Shown here piece after piece: positions 24,655-34,311 of a stretch of DNA of 35,312 nt. A program made the position numbers and the translations under genes. The stretch is from Pseudonocardiales bacterium (lineage in GTDB: Bacteria > Actinomycetota > Actinomycetes > Mycobacteriales > Pseudonocardiaceae), in contig QHBZ01000200.1 of assembly GCA_003244055.1 (NCBI GenBank), forward strand, positions 1 through 35,312. The letters run 5' to 3'. Below the pieces are notes generated by a model. That model was not told the DNA's origin. It made no database searches and worked only from the letters and a program-made list of their open reading frames with translations. Within the stretch, counting starts at the first letter, position 1. The number at the start of each line of letters is the position of its first letter.

Positions 24655-25491
24655 CTACATCGCCGTCGCCGCGGCGCGACGGTAGGCGAAGTAGCGCTCA
24701 CCGAAGCGGCGCAGCACGAGATCGACGCCGAACGTCTTGGACAGGTTGTCCTGGGTGAGTACCGAGTCGAGCAAGCCCTGGGCGACGACCGCGCCGTCGC
24801 GCATCAGCATGGCGTGCGTGAACCCGGGGGGGATCTCCTCGACGTGGTGGGTCACCAGCACCGTCGCGGGAGCGTCCGGATCGGCCGCCAAGTCGGCCAG
24901 CCGGGCGAGCAGATCCTCCCGGCCACCCAGGTCGAGCCCAGCGGCGGGCTCGTCCAGCAACAGCAGCTCCGGATCGGTCATCAGCGCCCTGGCGATCAGC
25001 ACCCGCTTACGCTCTCCCTCGGACAGGGTGCCGTAGCGCCGCAGCGCCATCCCGTCCATCCCCAGAGCCGCCAGCAGTCCGGCGGCTCGTGCGCTGTCGA
25101 CGTCCTCATAACCTTCACGCCACCGGCCGAGCACCGCGTAACCGGCGCTGACCACCAGGTCGGACACCAGTTCGTCACCGGGGATCCGGGCAGCCAGGGC
25201 TGCCGAGGAGAACCCGATCCGCGGACGGAGCCCGAAGACATCGGTGCGACCAAGCCGTTCCCCGAGGACGTGCACCATCCCGCAGGTCGGATGCAGCTCG
25301 GTCGCGACCAACCGCAGCAGGGTGGTCTTGCCGGCACCGTTGGGTCCCAGAATGACCCACTTCTCGTCCAGCTCCACCCGCCAGTCCACTCGGTGAAGCA
25401 GCGTGGCGGCACCGCGCCGGACGCCCACGCCGTCCATCCGCACGACCAGATCGGTCAGGTTGCCAGGTAGTAGCTCATCCCCCGCGTTCAC
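24655..25491 (-). CDS. ABC transporter ATP-binding protein, stand-alone
   Basis: A 278-residue ABC ATPase. Walker A is GPNGAGKTTLLRLVAT, the signature LSEGERKRVLIARALMTDPE, Walker B LLLLDEPAAGLDLGG and the H-loop VLVTHHVEEIPPGF. No permease gene is nearby, so it may pair with a permease elsewhere or act outside transport; I recall similar stand-alone YlmA-type proteins. The start is GTG 25489-25491 with GGCGGGG before it; a much longer open frame to 25713 overlaps glgX and is not coding. It likely precedes the enoyl-CoA hydratase gene in one transcript. Confidence 0.9.
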   Translation of the reverse strand: MNAGDELLPGNLTDLVVRMDGVGVRRGAATLLHRVDWRVELDEKWVILGPNGAGKTTLLRLVATELHPTCGMVHVLGERLGRTDVFGLRPRIGFSSAALAARIPGDELVSDLVVSAGYAVLGRWREGYEDVDSARAAGLLAALGMDGMALRRYGTLSEGERKRVLIARALMTDPELLLLDEPAAGLDLGGREDLLARLADLAADPDAPATVLVTHHVEEIPPGFTHAMLMRDGAVVAQGLLDSVLTQDNLSKTFGVDLVLRRFGERYFAYRRAAATAM

Positions 25492-25555
25492 CCCGCCATT
25501 GTGCTGATCGGTACAGCCGGCCTGAATGTCGGACCGGGCAGGCAGGATGACTTCC

Positions 25556-27640
25556 ATGAGCCGCCCACAAGTTGGCCGACCATTCCCGCTCGGCGCGCAC
25601 GCCGAGGGTGGCGGGGTGCGCTTCGCGGTGGCTTCCTCGGTCGCCGAGGCGGTCGAGGTATGTCTACAGTGGCCGGAGGCTGACGAGCTCCGCGTGCCGC
25701 TGACCGAACGCACCTTCGGGGTATGGCATGGGCTGGTCCCCGGCTTGGGTCCCGGACAGCGCTACGGCTACCGGGTGCATGGACCTTGGGACCCGGTGCG
25801 CGGCCTATTCTGCAACCCGGCCAAGCTGCTGGTCGATCCCTACACGTTGCGGATCGAAGGCAAAGTGACCGACCTGCAGGCCGCGCTGGGCTACCGTGGC
25901 GATCCGGCCGGCCCTCGCTGCGATGTCGACTCGCGAGGCAGCGTGCCGGTCTCGGTGGTCACTGCGCCCGGTGGTTCAGACACCGGCACCCGGCCCGACG
26001 TGCCGTGGGAGCACACGGTGCTCTACGAGCTACATGTGCGTGGCTTCACTCGCACCCATCCCGAGGTACCGCCAGAGCACCGCGGCACATACCTGGGATT
26101 GGCGCACCCCGCGGTGATCTCCTATCTCACCGATTTTGGCGTCACCGCCGTGGAGCTGCTGCCGGTGTCCGCGTACTGCGACGAACCGTCCTTGCTGCGC
26201 ATCGGCGCGCCTAACTACTGGGGCTACTCGCCGCTGGCCCTGCTCGCGGTGCATCCCGGGTACGCCGCCGTGCCCGGCGCTGAGGTGGCGGAGTTCCGCA
26301 CGATGGTGGCCGCGCTGCACGCCGCGGGCATCGAGGTCATCGTCGACATGGTGGCAAATCACACCTGCGAAGGCGGCATGGACGGTCCCACGCTGGCCTA
26401 CCGAGGATTGGACGCGCGCGCCTACTACCTCGATCATTACCTTCAGCCCGACCTCACCGGCTGCGGCAACACTCTGGACAGCGGCTCACCCACAGTGGTC
26501 GCACTGGTCACCGACGCGCTGCGGTACTGGGCAGGCGAGTTGGGCGTCGACGGGTTCCGCCTCGACCTGGCCAGTGTGCTGGGGCGCCCCCGGGGCGGCC
26601 CCTTCGACCCGGCCGCCCCACTGCTCACGGCGATCACCTCAGACCCGCTGCTGCGCAGCCGCAAGCTCATCGCCGAGCCTTGGGACGCCACTCGCGACGG
26701 CTACCGGATCGGCGGGTTCCCGGTGCATTTCAGCGAGTGGAACGGTCCCTATCGCGACGTGGTGCGCGACTTCTGGCGCGGCGTGCCCGGAGTCAGCCAG
26801 CTCGCATCCCGGTTGGCGGGCAGCTCCGACCTCTACGCGGCAAGCGGCCGCCGGCCGTGGGCATCGATCAACTTCGTCACCGCGCACGACGGATTCACGC
26901 TGCGCGACCTGGTCTCCTACAACCGCAAGCACAACGAGGCCAACGGTGAGGACGGCGCCGACGGCACCAATGACAACCGATCGTGGAACTGCGGTGTTGA
27001 AGGGGACACCGAGGATCCGGCGGTGCGCAGCCTGCGGGGCCGCCAGGCACGTAACCTGCTGGCCACCCTGGTGCTGTCCACCGGCACCCCGATGCTGCTT
27101 GCTGGCGACGAACGCTGGCACACCCAGGGTGGCAACAACAACCCCTACCGGCTCGACGACGAGACCTCGTGGCTGAACTGGTCCGCAGCTCCAGACACCG
27201 AGATGATGACCGCCTTCACTCGCCGCCTGCTTTCGCTGCGCAACACAACGCCCGCGCTGCGCCAACCGGAGTTTTTCGAGGGCCGCACCACCCCCACCGA
27301 CACGCCCGACCTTGTCTGGTTCGGTCCCGACGGGCGGCCTATGGAACTCAACGACTGGCAAGACGGCGAGCGGCGGACTCTCGGAATGTGGATCGATGGC
27401 GCCGACGTGCGGTCTCACCCGCCGCCACCAGCCACCGACTCGTGGTTGCTGGTATTGCACGCCGGCGCGCACCCGATCATGATCACACTACCGGGCCCCG
27501 AATACGGCGAGCGGTTCGAACCGGTACTGGACACTGGCTCCGCGGACGGGGTGCCCACCCACCCGCGAAACAGGCGCCCAGGCACCCGGATGACAGTCCC
27601 TGCCCGGACGCTGCTGGTCTTCCGGGCGGTGCGGAGCTAG
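25556..27640 (+). CDS. glgX: Glycogen debranching enzyme GlgX
   Basis: Hydrolyses alpha-1,6 branches of glycogen after phosphorylase trimming. The 694-residue protein has an N-terminal CBM48-like domain (RPFPLGAHAEGGGVRFAVAS ... FGVWHGLVPGLGPGQRYGYR) and a GH13 barrel: VIVDMVANHTCEG, the nucleophile in GVDGFRLDLASVLG, the acid/base Glu in LIAEPWDATRDGYRIGGFPV, and NFVTAHDGFTLRDLVSYNRK. The start is taken at ATG 25556 (MSRPQVGRPFPLG) with AGGATG upstream; ATG 25547 or 25526 would add 3 or 10 residues. It diverges from the ABC ATPase gene 64 bases away. Downstream repeats and a palindrome separate it from the next gene. Confidence 0.96.
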   Translation: MSRPQVGRPFPLGAHAEGGGVRFAVASSVAEAVEVCLQWPEADELRVPLTERTFGVWHGLVPGLGPGQRYGYRVHGPWDPVRGLFCNPAKLLVDPYTLRIEGKVTDLQAALGYRGDPAGPRCDVDSRGSVPVSVVTAPGGSDTGTRPDVPWEHTVLYELHVRGFTRTHPEVPPEHRGTYLGLAHPAVISYLTDFGVTAVELLPVSAYCDEPSLLRIGAPNYWGYSPLALLAVHPGYAAVPGAEVAEFRTMVAALHAAGIEVIVDMVANHTCEGGMDGPTLAYRGLDARAYYLDHYLQPDLTGCGNTLDSGSPTVVALVTDALRYWAGELGVDGFRLDLASVLGRPRGGPFDPAAPLLTAITSDPLLRSRKLIAEPWDATRDGYRIGGFPVHFSEWNGPYRDVVRDFWRGVPGVSQLASRLAGSSDLYAASGRRPWASINFVTAHDGFTLRDLVSYNRKHNEANGEDGADGTNDNRSWNCGVEGDTEDPAVRSLRGRQARNLLATLVLSTGTPMLLAGDERWHTQGGNNNPYRLDDETSWLNWSAAPDTEMMTAFTRRLLSLRNTTPALRQPEFFEGRTTPTDTPDLVWFGPDGRPMELNDWQDGERRTLGMWIDGADVRSHPPPPATDSWLLVLHAGAHPIMITLPGPEYGERFEPVLDTGSADGVPTHPRNRRPGTRMTVPARTLLVFRAVRS

Positions 27641-27702
27641 TGCTCTCGATCGGTGCACCTCTGCTTTCGATCGGGGCGCTTCTGCTCTCGATCGGGGCGG
27701 GT
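27640..27702. repeat. Three tandem 21-bp repeats after glgX
   Basis: Units at 27640-27660, 27661-27681 and 27682-27702 share the pattern CTGCTCTCGATCGGGGCG, differing at a few bases. The first begins at the last base of the glgX stop codon. Each contains the palindrome CGATCG. Because 21 is divisible by three, one frame would encode a repeating LLSIGA heptad, but nothing supports translation. It lies directly before the palindrome at 27710. Confidence 0.8.
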
Positions 27703-27709
27703 GCCCAAC

Positions 27710-27776
27710 GTTGATCACGACTTGTGTGCCGAAAACGACACGGGATGTCGCCCAGGTCACCCAAGTCGTGATCAAC
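27710..27776. repeat. Nested palindrome at the 3' side of the nuclease gene
   Basis: The outer arms GTTGATCACGACTTG (27710-27724) and CAAGTCGTGATCAAC (27762-27776) are perfect complements. Inside is a second small inverted repeat, CGACA-CGGGA-TGTCG. The right arm covers the stop codon of the nuclease gene. Its core is shared with the element at 28770-28832. It may be a mobile palindromic (REP-like) repeat or a bidirectional terminator. Confidence 0.8.
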
Positions 27777-28677
27777 CCGCATCCTCGGCGTGGCGCAGGG
27801 CCGCCCGGATCTCGGCTACCACCTCCTCGGGCCGGGACATCAGGTCGTGCCAGGTGAAGCGCAGCACGGTCCAGCCCGCAAGCACCATGGCGTTCTGCCG
27901 GCGCCGATCATGGGCGAACCGGTCGACGTCGGAGTGCCATGCCCAGCCATCGACTTCCAGGGCCAGCCGGCGGGCCTCGAAGGCGACGTCGATCCAGTAT
28001 TCGATCCCGGACAGCACCACCAGGTGGTTGGCCACCCAGCCATCGATCCGAGCACCCCGGAGCAGCCGGTGCACGACCCGTTCGGCATCCGAGCTCGCCC
28101 CGTCTGCAGCCTGCCGCAGCACCTGCCCCAGCCACGGCGATCCGTGCCTGCCGGATGATCGGTAGTACGCGGCATGAAGCTGGGCGAACGACACTCGGCG
28201 CTGCAGCGCCCGATCCACCAGCGGCCGGCCGGAGTCGCTGCCCAGCGCCACCGCCGCATCGAGGACGGTGAGCGGCAGCGCGGTCACCGGCAGCCCGCGC
28301 AACACGCCGAGATCCGCCGGGTCGAGATCTCGCCGTCGCAGCACCACATCCGCCGGCGGGCGACGGGATCGCGCCTGGGGCACGGTCACCTCAGCGGCGC
28401 CCGGCGCCCAGTCTCGCAGCTGCCACCACCAGGCCGCCGTCAACCCGCTCGCGACGGCGTCCGAACCCGCCCACGCCACGGCCGCACGGGTGCAAGCCTG
28501 CTGGCCGGGTTCGCGCCGCCCGATTAAATAGACCCCCGGGTGGAGCGTGATCCACTTTCCGGTACGGGCCCGATGCTGCACCTGCCGGAGCGTCAGCCCG
28601 CCGCGTAGTGCCTGGTCCCGGGTCACTACCCCGTCTTGGGAATCGGCGAGTTCCTCGATCAACACAGACACGAGCAT
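27772..28677 (-). CDS. AbiEi-like N-terminal domain with DUF559 nuclease-like domain
   Basis: A 301-residue protein. The N-terminal part (SVLIEELADSQDGVVTRDQA, LRGGLTLRQVQHRARTGKWI, TLHPGVYLIGRREPG) matches the winged-helix AbiEi-type domain seen in type IV antitoxins. The C-terminal part (EYWIDVAFEARRLALEVDGW, AWHSDVDRFAHDRRRQNAMV, LAGWTVLRFTWHDLMSRPEE) matches DUF559, a Vsr/PD-(D/E)XK-like fold with D...E-V-D. Such fusions are common in actinobacteria and their biological function is unknown. No toxin partner is adjacent. The start is at ATG 28677. Palindromes flank both ends, so the gene may be a small transferable unit within the glycogen gene region. Confidence 0.88.
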   Translation of the reverse strand: MLVSVLIEELADSQDGVVTRDQALRGGLTLRQVQHRARTGKWITLHPGVYLIGRREPGQQACTRAAVAWAGSDAVASGLTAAWWWQLRDWAPGAAEVTVPQARSRRPPADVVLRRRDLDPADLGVLRGLPVTALPLTVLDAAVALGSDSGRPLVDRALQRRVSFAQLHAAYYRSSGRHGSPWLGQVLRQAADGASSDAERVVHRLLRGARIDGWVANHLVVLSGIEYWIDVAFEARRLALEVDGWAWHSDVDRFAHDRRRQNAMVLAGWTVLRFTWHDLMSRPEEVVAEIRAALRHAEDAG

Positions 28678-28718
28678 CGCCGAACCTCACCCACCCGCCG
28701 AGCGTCAGCGCCCCGGCC

Positions 28719-28746
28719 CTGTGGACAGCACCCCCGCTGTGGACAG
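28719..28746. repeat. Two CTGTGGACAG direct repeats (DnaA-box-like)
   Basis: CTGTGGACAG occurs at 28719-28728 and 28737-28746, 18 bases apart. Read on the other strand, each contains CTGTCCACA, one base from the actinobacterial DnaA box TTGTCCACA. It lies between the nuclease gene start and the palindrome at 28770. Two sites are far too few for an origin. Confidence 0.5.
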
Positions 28747-28769
28747 ATTCTCCCCGGCGCAACCCCCAG

Positions 28770-28832
28770 TGATCGCCGTTTGGGTGCCCAGGACGACACG
28801 GCCTGTCGTCGCAGGCACATAAACGGCGATCA
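28770..28832. repeat. Nested palindrome at the 5' side of the nuclease gene
   Basis: Outer arms TGATCGCCGTTT (28770-28781) and AAACGGCGATCA (28821-28832) pair perfectly. Inner arms GACGACA and TGTCGTC (28792-28810) flank CGGCC, and GTGCC/GGCAC also pair. The inner core (GTGCC ... ACGACACGG-TGTCG ... AGG-CAC) resembles that of 27710-27776, while the outer arms differ. Confidence 0.8.
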
Positions 28833-28863
28833 AGGCGAGGGGTGAGGAATCGGGTCGTCGGGG

Positions 28864-31425
28864 TCAGGTGGCCAGGTGGAGCAGGCCGAACTCGGCGGGG
28901 CTGGCCATCATGGGGTTCTGCGGTAGTACCCGCACGGTGTATCCGACCAGCCCGGCGTGCGGCAGCCGTAGCGTCGCCTCGAATCGGTCACCCTCGCCAT
29001 CAACGCCGCCGACCGGTTGCATGACCACCACGAGCGGGTCCCGCAGCTCGTCCCCGTCGTCGACCCGACCCACCACGACCTGGACGTCGACGTCGCTCGG
29101 CTGCAGTCCGGCCATCTCCACCGCCGCCCGAACCGTCATCTCCGAGCCCAGCTCCGGGGTGGCCGGCAGGCCGGAGATGTCCACCTGCGCTACCCGCACC
29201 CGTGGCCACGCAGCCTCGACGCGCAACCGGTACCGCGACAACGCGCGGGCCCCGGCGAAGGAGTCGGCGCGCACCACCGCGGCCGAGTCGGCTGCGGGCG
29301 CGTAGAGGCGCTCCACGTACTCCTGCACCATCCGGCAGGCCTGGACCTGCGGGCGCAGCGTGGCCAGCGTGTGCCGCACCATGGACACCCAGCTGGTCGG
29401 CACGCCGTCGGCGCCACGGTCGTAGAACTCCGGGGCAAGCTGGGTCGTGATCAGCTCGTAGAGCGCGTTGGCCTCCAGGGTGTCCCGACGCTCCGGATTC
29501 TCGACGCCGTCGGCGGTCGGGATGGCCCACCCGTTGCGGCCGTCGTAGAGCTCATCCCACCAGCCGTCCCGGATGGACAGGTTCAGCCCACCGTTGAGCG
29601 CGGACTTCATCCCCGAGGTGCCACACGCCTCCAACGGCCGTAGTGGGTTGTTCAGCCACACGTCGCAGCCCCAGTACAGGTACCGGGCCATCGACATGTC
29701 GTAGTCGGGCAGGAACGTGATCCGGTGCCGCACGTCCGGCGAATCGGCGAACCGCACCACCTGCTGGATCAGCGCCTTGCCCCCGTCATCAGCGGGATGT
29801 GACTTGCCGGCGATGATCAACTGCATCGGCCGCTGCGGATCCAAGAGCAATGCCCGGAGCCGGTCGGGGTCGCGCAGCATCAAGGTGAGCCGCTTGTAGG
29901 TGGGCACCCGGCGAGCGAAGCCCATCGTGAGAACGTCTGGATCGAAGATCCGCGACGTCCAGCCCAGCTCCGGCGCGGAAGCACCGCGCTCCAGCCAGGC
30001 GGCCCGGACCCGCCTGCGCACCTCTTCCACCAATTTGGCGCGCAGCAGGCAGCGCAGCTTCCACAGGACGGAATCGGGCGCCGACAGGGCCGCACTGCCG
30101 TCGTCGGAATCGCCGAGCAGGCCGGCGAGTTCCCGGGCGGCCCAGGTCGGGCCGTGCACCCCGTTGGTGACCGATCCGATCGGCACCTCCTCGACGTCGA
30201 ACTGCGGCCACAGCCCACGGAACATCGCCCGGGACACCGCGCCATGCAGCCGCGACACACCATTGGCGCGCTGGGCCAGCCGCAGCCCCATATGCGCCAT
30301 GTTGAACATCCCGGGCTGGTCCTCGGCGCCTAGCGCCAGCACCCGGTTGACGTCGACGCCAGGCAGCAGCCCTGTCTCCCCTGATGACCCAGCCTCGCTG
30401 GACGACCCGACGAAGTGGTGGCGCACCAGGTCGACCGGGAAGCGATCGATCCCGGCGGGCACCGGCGTGTGCGTGGTGAACACAGTGCCGGCGCGCACCG
30501 CGGTCAAGGCCTCGTCAAAGCTCAGCCCGTCCTCGCTGATCAGCTCGCGGATCCGTTCCAAACCGAGGAAGCCGGCGTGGCCCTCGTTGGTGTGGAACAC
30601 CTCGGGTTCGGGATGGCCGGTGAGCCGGCAGAACATCCGCACGGCACGGACCCCGCCGACCCCGGCGAGGATCTCCTGGGTGATCCTGTGGTCCTGGTCG
30701 CCGCCGTAGAGCCGGTCGGTGACCCCACGCAGGTCGTCCGGATTGTCCTCGATGTCAGAGTCCAGCAGCAGCAGCGGCACCCGCCCGACGTCAGCCCGCC
30801 AGATCCGCGCACACAGCACCCGTCCACCGGGCATGTTGACGCACACCAACACCGGCGCGCCGGCGGCGTCGGATACTAGGCGCAGCGGCAGTCCCTGCGG
30901 GTCCAGGGCTGGGTAGTGCTCCAGCTGCCAACCGTCCAGCGACAACGACTGGCGGAAGTAGCCCGAGCCGTAAAGCAGGCCGACGCCGATCAGCGGCACC
31001 CCCAGGTCCGAGGCAGCCTTGAGGTGATCGCCCGCCAGCACACCCAGACCGCCAGAGTAGAACGGCAGCACCTCGGAGACGCCGAACTCCATCGAGAAAT
31101 AGGCGATCGCCGCTGGTAGCGCTGCCGCGCGTTGCTGATACCACCGGGGATCCCCGAGATAGCGGCGCAAATCCTCGGCCAGCGCGTTGGTGCGGGCCAC
31201 CACCGTCTCGTCGGTGGCCAGCGCGGTGAGCCGGCGGGTGGGGATCTCACCGAGCAGCCGCACCGGATCCCCGTTGACAGCGTTCCAAGTGCGCTCGTCG
31301 AGCGAGGCGAACAAGTCCTGGGTCGGCGGATGCCAGGTCCACCGCAGGTTGGTGGCCAGAGTCTCCAGTGGGGCCAGCGGTCCCGGTAACTGGGCGCGGA
31401 CGGTGAACCGGCGCAGTGCTCTCAT
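28864..31425 (-). CDS. glgP: Alpha-glucan (glycogen/maltodextrin) phosphorylase
   Basis: Releases glucose-1-phosphate from alpha-1,4-glucans. The 853-residue protein has the GH/GT35 PLP site: [20 protein letters not shown] then [20 protein letters not shown], with the PLP lysine in GMKSALNGG. Other family marks are [40 protein letters not shown], and [19 protein letters not shown]. This is the long actinobacterial type with an extra N-terminal DUF3417-like region ([20 protein letters not shown]). The start ATG 31425 is firm by homology. It diverges from glgE 142 bases away and shares the promoter region, consistent with joint control of glucan turnover. Confidence 0.96.
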   Translation of the reverse strand: MRALRRFTVRAQLPGPLAPLETLATNLRWTWHPPTQDLFASLDERTWNAVNGDPVRLLGEIPTRRLTALATDETVVARTNALAEDLRRYLGDPRWYQQRAAALPAAIAYFSMEFGVSEVLPFYSGGLGVLAGDHLKAASDLGVPLIGVGLLYGSGYFRQSLSLDGWQLEHYPALDPQGLPLRLVSDAAGAPVLVCVNMPGGRVLCARIWRADVGRVPLLLLDSDIEDNPDDLRGVTDRLYGGDQDHRITQEILAGVGGVRAVRMFCRLTGHPEPEVFHTNEGHAGFLGLERIRELISEDGLSFDEALTAVRAGTVFTTHTPVPAGIDRFPVDLVRHHFVGSSSEAGSSGETGLLPGVDVNRVLALGAEDQPGMFNMAHMGLRLAQRANGVSRLHGAVSRAMFRGLWPQFDVEEVPIGSVTNGVHGPTWAARELAGLLGDSDDGSAALSAPDSVLWKLRCLLRAKLVEEVRRRVRAAWLERGASAPELGWTSRIFDPDVLTMGFARRVPTYKRLTLMLRDPDRLRALLLDPQRPMQLIIAGKSHPADDGGKALIQQVVRFADSPDVRHRITFLPDYDMSMARYLYWGCDVWLNNPLRPLEACGTSGMKSALNGGLNLSIRDGWWDELYDGRNGWAIPTADGVENPERRDTLEANALYELITTQLAPEFYDRGADGVPTSWVSMVRHTLATLRPQVQACRMVQEYVERLYAPAADSAAVVRADSFAGARALSRYRLRVEAAWPRVRVAQVDISGLPATPELGSEMTVRAAVEMAGLQPSDVDVQVVVGRVDDGDELRDPLVVVMQPVGGVDGEGDRFEATLRLPHAGLVGYTVRVLPQNPMMASPAEFGLLHLAT

Positions 31426-31567
31426 GGGCGGACTTTATCCGGCGGCCCCCATCGGGTGGATGCACAGCGCGGTGTCGGTCACGAGTCTCACACCCAGCGC
31501 GCACCGGCCGGCCGATCCCGGCAGACTGGAGACCGACTTGAGGACCGAGGGAAAAGGGGCGGCAGCG

Positions 31568-33550
31568 GTGAGTGGTCGGATCGCCATTGATGATGTAACG
31601 CCCGTGGTCTCCTGCGGGAGATACCCCAGCAAAGCGGTGGTCGGGGAGCATGTTCCGGTCTGCGCCACGGTCTGGCGCGAGGGCCATGACGCGGTGGGCG
31701 CCACGGTGCTCTGGCGCGGTCCGGGCAACGGGTCGGGCAACGGGTCGGGTAACCAGATCCGGATGCAGCCTGGACCACCAGGCCTCGACCAGTTCATCGC
31801 GACCGTGGTGGCTGACGAGGTGGGTTGGTGGAGCTTCCGGGTAGATGGCTGGGCCGATCCCTGGGAGACCTGGCGGCACGCGATCGAGGTGAAGATCGGC
31901 GCCGGTCAGACCGTGTCCGAGCTGGAGAATGACCTGATCGGGGGCGCCCGGTTGCTGGAGCGAGCGGCTCGCCGCCCCGGTCAGCAGGCCTACCGAGCGG
32001 CGCTGAACGCAGCAGCGGCGGCGTTGCGCGACGTCGGGCTGCCCCTCGCCGAGCGGGTGGGCCCGGCGCTCGGCGAGCCGGTGGTCCAGGCTCTGACCGC
32101 CGACCCACTCCGTGATCTGGTCACCCGCGGCGCTTCGCACAAGGTGTGGGTGGACCGCCCACGGGCCCTGTTCAGCTCCTGGTATGAGTTCTTCCCGCGG
32201 TCTACCGGCGGCTGGGACGCCCAGGGCCAACCGCTGCACGGAACCTTCGCGACTGCAACCGGTGAGCTGGACCGGATCGCCCGGATGGGCTTCGACGTGG
32301 TGTACCTGCCGCCGATCCACCCGATCGGCGAGGTGAACCGCAAGGGCCCCAACAACGTCATGCATGCCGGACCCGACGACGTCGGTTCACCGTGGGCGAT
32401 CGGTTCCGCCGAGGGCGGGCACGACACCGTGCACCCCCGGCTGGGCACATTGGAGGACTTCGAGGCTTTCGTCGCCAGGGCCCGCGAGCTCGGCATGGAG
32501 GTCGCGCTGGATTACGCGCTGCAATGCGCGCCGGATCACCCGTGGGCGAAGGAGCACCAGGAGTGGTTCACCACTCGCCCGGACGGGACGATCGCCTATG
32601 CGGAGAACCCGCCCAAGCGCTACCAGGACATCTACCCCCTCAACTTCGACTCCGAACCCCGCGGTAGCTATCTGGAGATGCTGCGGGTGCTGCTGTTCTG
32701 GGTAGAGCGCGGGGTGCGGATCTTTCGAGTGGACAACCCACACACCAAGCCCCCGGACTTCTGGCAGTGGCTGATCTGGCAAGTCAAGGACCGTCACCCG
32801 GATGTACTTTTCCTGGCCGAGGCATTCACCCGGCCGGCTCGACTTTACGGGCTGGCCCGACTTGGTTTTACCCAGTCCTATACCTACTTCACCTGGCGAA
32901 CCGGCAAACAAGAGCTCACCGAGTACGCGACGGAGCTGGCGTCCAGAGCGGACGAAATGCGGCCCAACTTATTCGTCAATACCCCGGACATCCTGCACGC
33001 GTCACTACAGCAGGGCGGCCCGGGTATCTTCGCCATCCGCGCCGCGCTGGCTGCTACGCTATCGCCCGCTTGGGGCGTCTACTCCGGATTCGAGCTCTTC
33101 GAGAACCTGGCGGTGGCGCCGGGCAGTGAGGAATACCTGGACAGCGAGAAATATCAGCTGCGCCCCAGAGACTTTTCCGGTGCATTAGCTCAAGGGCTAT
33201 CGCTGGAACCGTGGATAACCAGGCTCAACGCGATACGGCGGGCGCATCCAGCGCTGCAGCAAATGCGCACGCTGCGGTTTCACCAGGTGGACAATCCGTC
33301 GCTGCTGGCGTATTCCAAGACCGATCCCGCCACCGGCGACACCGTGATCTGCGTGGTCACCCTGGATCCGTTCAGCACGGTCAGCGGGATGGTCTCGCTG
33401 GACCTGCCCGCGCTGGGGCTCGACCCGCTGGCCCGCTTCTTCGGATACGACGAGGTCAGCGGCGCGACCTTCAACTGGGGTAAAGCCAACTTCGTGCAAC
33501 TCCAACCCTGGCGTGCCGTGTGCCACATCGTGTGGCTGCGCCGCCCGTGA
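31568..33550 (+). CDS. glgE: Alpha-1,4-glucan:maltose-1-phosphate maltosyltransferase GlgE
   Basis: Transfers maltose from maltose-1-phosphate to the ends of alpha-glucan (GH13_3). The 660-residue protein has the usual length. The nucleophile Asp lies in [20 protein letters not shown], the acid/base Glu in [20 protein letters not shown] and the third carboxylate in [33 protein letters not shown] and [19 protein letters not shown] are also typical. GTG 31568 was chosen; the frame is open for over 100 codons upstream, but that region overlaps glgP and is not conserved. It contains a [10 protein letters not shown] repeat near residue 55, probably a flexible surface loop. No treS or mak is visible in the window. 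A palindrome overlaps its stop. Confidence 0.96.
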   Translation: MSGRIAIDDVTPVVSCGRYPSKAVVGEHVPVCATVWREGHDAVGATVLWRGPGNGSGNGSGNQIRMQPGPPGLDQFIATVVADEVGWWSFRVDGWADPWETWRHAIEVKIGAGQTVSELENDLIGGARLLERAARRPGQQAYRAALNAAAAALRDVGLPLAERVGPALGEPVVQALTADPLRDLVTRGASHKVWVDRPRALFSSWYEFFPRSTGGWDAQGQPLHGTFATATGELDRIARMGFDVVYLPPIHPIGEVNRKGPNNVMHAGPDDVGSPWAIGSAEGGHDTVHPRLGTLEDFEAFVARARELGMEVALDYALQCAPDHPWAKEHQEWFTTRPDGTIAYAENPPKRYQDIYPLNFDSEPRGSYLEMLRVLLFWVERGVRIFRVDNPHTKPPDFWQWLIWQVKDRHPDVLFLAEAFTRPARLYGLARLGFTQSYTYFTWRTGKQELTEYATELASRADEMRPNLFVNTPDILHASLQQGGPGIFAIRAALAATLSPAWGVYSGFELFENLAVAPGSEEYLDSEKYQLRPRDFSGALAQGLSLEPWITRLNAIRRAHPALQQMRTLRFHQVDNPSLLAYSKTDPATGDTVICVVTLDPFSTVSGMVSLDLPALGLDPLARFFGYDEVSGATFNWGKANFVQLQPWRAVCHIVWLRRP

Positions 33551-33589
33551 GTGGGGAAGCGAGTCAGGACTCGCATTCCCACTCACGGG
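33544..33589. terminator. Long palindrome over the glgE stop codon
   Basis: Arms of 22 bases (33544-33565 and 33568-33589) pair at 20 of 22 positions around a two-base AG loop. The outer 12 and inner 7 pairs are perfect. The glgE TGA (33548-33550) lies inside the left arm, and the next gene starts 20 bases past the right arm. It is probably a bidirectional terminator or a REP-type repeat. Confidence 0.75.
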
Positions 33590-33609
33590 GCAGCCGTAGG
33601 CTGCCTATC

Positions 33610-34311
33610 GTGACGATCGACGTAACGAGTGAGTTCGATGCTGCCGCGGCCAGCTATGACCGGCTGGTCGGCGCGAGCCCGGGCTACTACAGCAACCTAT
33701 CCCGCTCCGCTCACCGGATGCAGATTCCGGGCAACGGTGCCGGGTTGCACCTGCTGGACCTGGGTTGCGGCACCGGGGCGTCGACCTTGGCGCTGCTCGC
33801 GGCCGCGCCCCAGGCCAGGATCACCGCGGTGGACGCATCGGCCGGCATGCTCGCCAAGGCCCGGCAGGCCGACTGGCCGGCGCAGGTGTCGTTCGTGCAT
33901 GCCCGGGCCGAGGAACTCGCCGATGCCGGAGTGCAGGGACCGTTCGACGGGATCTTCGCCGCGTACTTGGTGCGCAACCTGCCCGACCCGGACCCGGTAC
34001 TTGCCGGACTGTGCGATCAGCTGGCGCCGGGAGCGCCGCTGGCGGTACACGACTACGCGTTGGACGGTCGGCGGCGAAGCGCGGCGATCTGGACCGCGGT
34101 GTGCTGGAGCGTGATCATCCCAGCCGGGAAGGTGGTCACCGGTCGGGCCGGGCTCTACCGGTACCTGTGGCGCAGTGTGCTGCGTTTCGACACCGTCGAC
34201 GCGCTGGCGGCACGGTTACGCGGGCACGGCCTGGTCGACGTCCGGATCGACACGACGCGGGGTTGGGAACGCGGCATCGTGCACACCGTCGTGGCCCGGC
34301 GGCCGGCGTGA
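33610..34311 (+). CDS. Class I SAM-dependent methyltransferase
   Basis: A 233-residue protein with the UbiE-like class I fold: motif I LLDLGCGTGASTLALLAAAP, motif II ITAVDASAGMLAKARQADWP, and the later GIFAAYLVRNLPDPDPVLAG. The C-terminal part (GLYRYLWRSVLRFDTVDALA and HGLVDVRIDTTRGWERGIVH) is typical of small-molecule methyltransferases. GTG 33610 begins the domain; the longer open frame from 33520 crosses the palindrome and glgE end. Its stop overlaps the next start (GTGA), so it is coupled to the FAD oxidoreductase gene. The substrate may be a quinone or isoprenoid-related compound, an inference from the neighbour. Confidence 0.9.
   Translation: MTIDVTSEFDAAAASYDRLVGASPGYYSNLSRSAHRMQIPGNGAGLHLLDLGCGTGASTLALLAAAPQARITAVDASAGMLAKARQADWPAQVSFVHARAEELADAGVQGPFDGIFAAYLVRNLPDPDPVLAGLCDQLAPGAPLAVHDYALDGRRRSAAIWTAVCWSVIIPAGKVVTGRAGLYRYLWRSVLRFDTVDALAARLRGHGLVDVRIDTTRGWERGIVHTVVARRPA

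Noticed and set aside
23851-25470. 539-codon plus-strand open frame opposite enoyl-CoA hydratase and ABC ATPase
   Set aside because: Shadow of two well-identified genes; it crosses their boundary and has Arg/His/Gln-rich sequence without domains.
27640-27702. 21-bp tandem repeats as a CRISPR array
   Set aside because: No spacers: the units abut directly and no cas gene is present.
28719-28746. Replication origin
   Set aside because: Only two imperfect DnaA-box-like sites and no dnaA, dnaN or AT-rich region nearby.
31187-31567. Upstream extension of the glgE frame by 127 codons
   Set aside because: Overlaps the 5' end of glgP and is Ser/Arg-rich; GlgE proteins normally start near GTG 31568.
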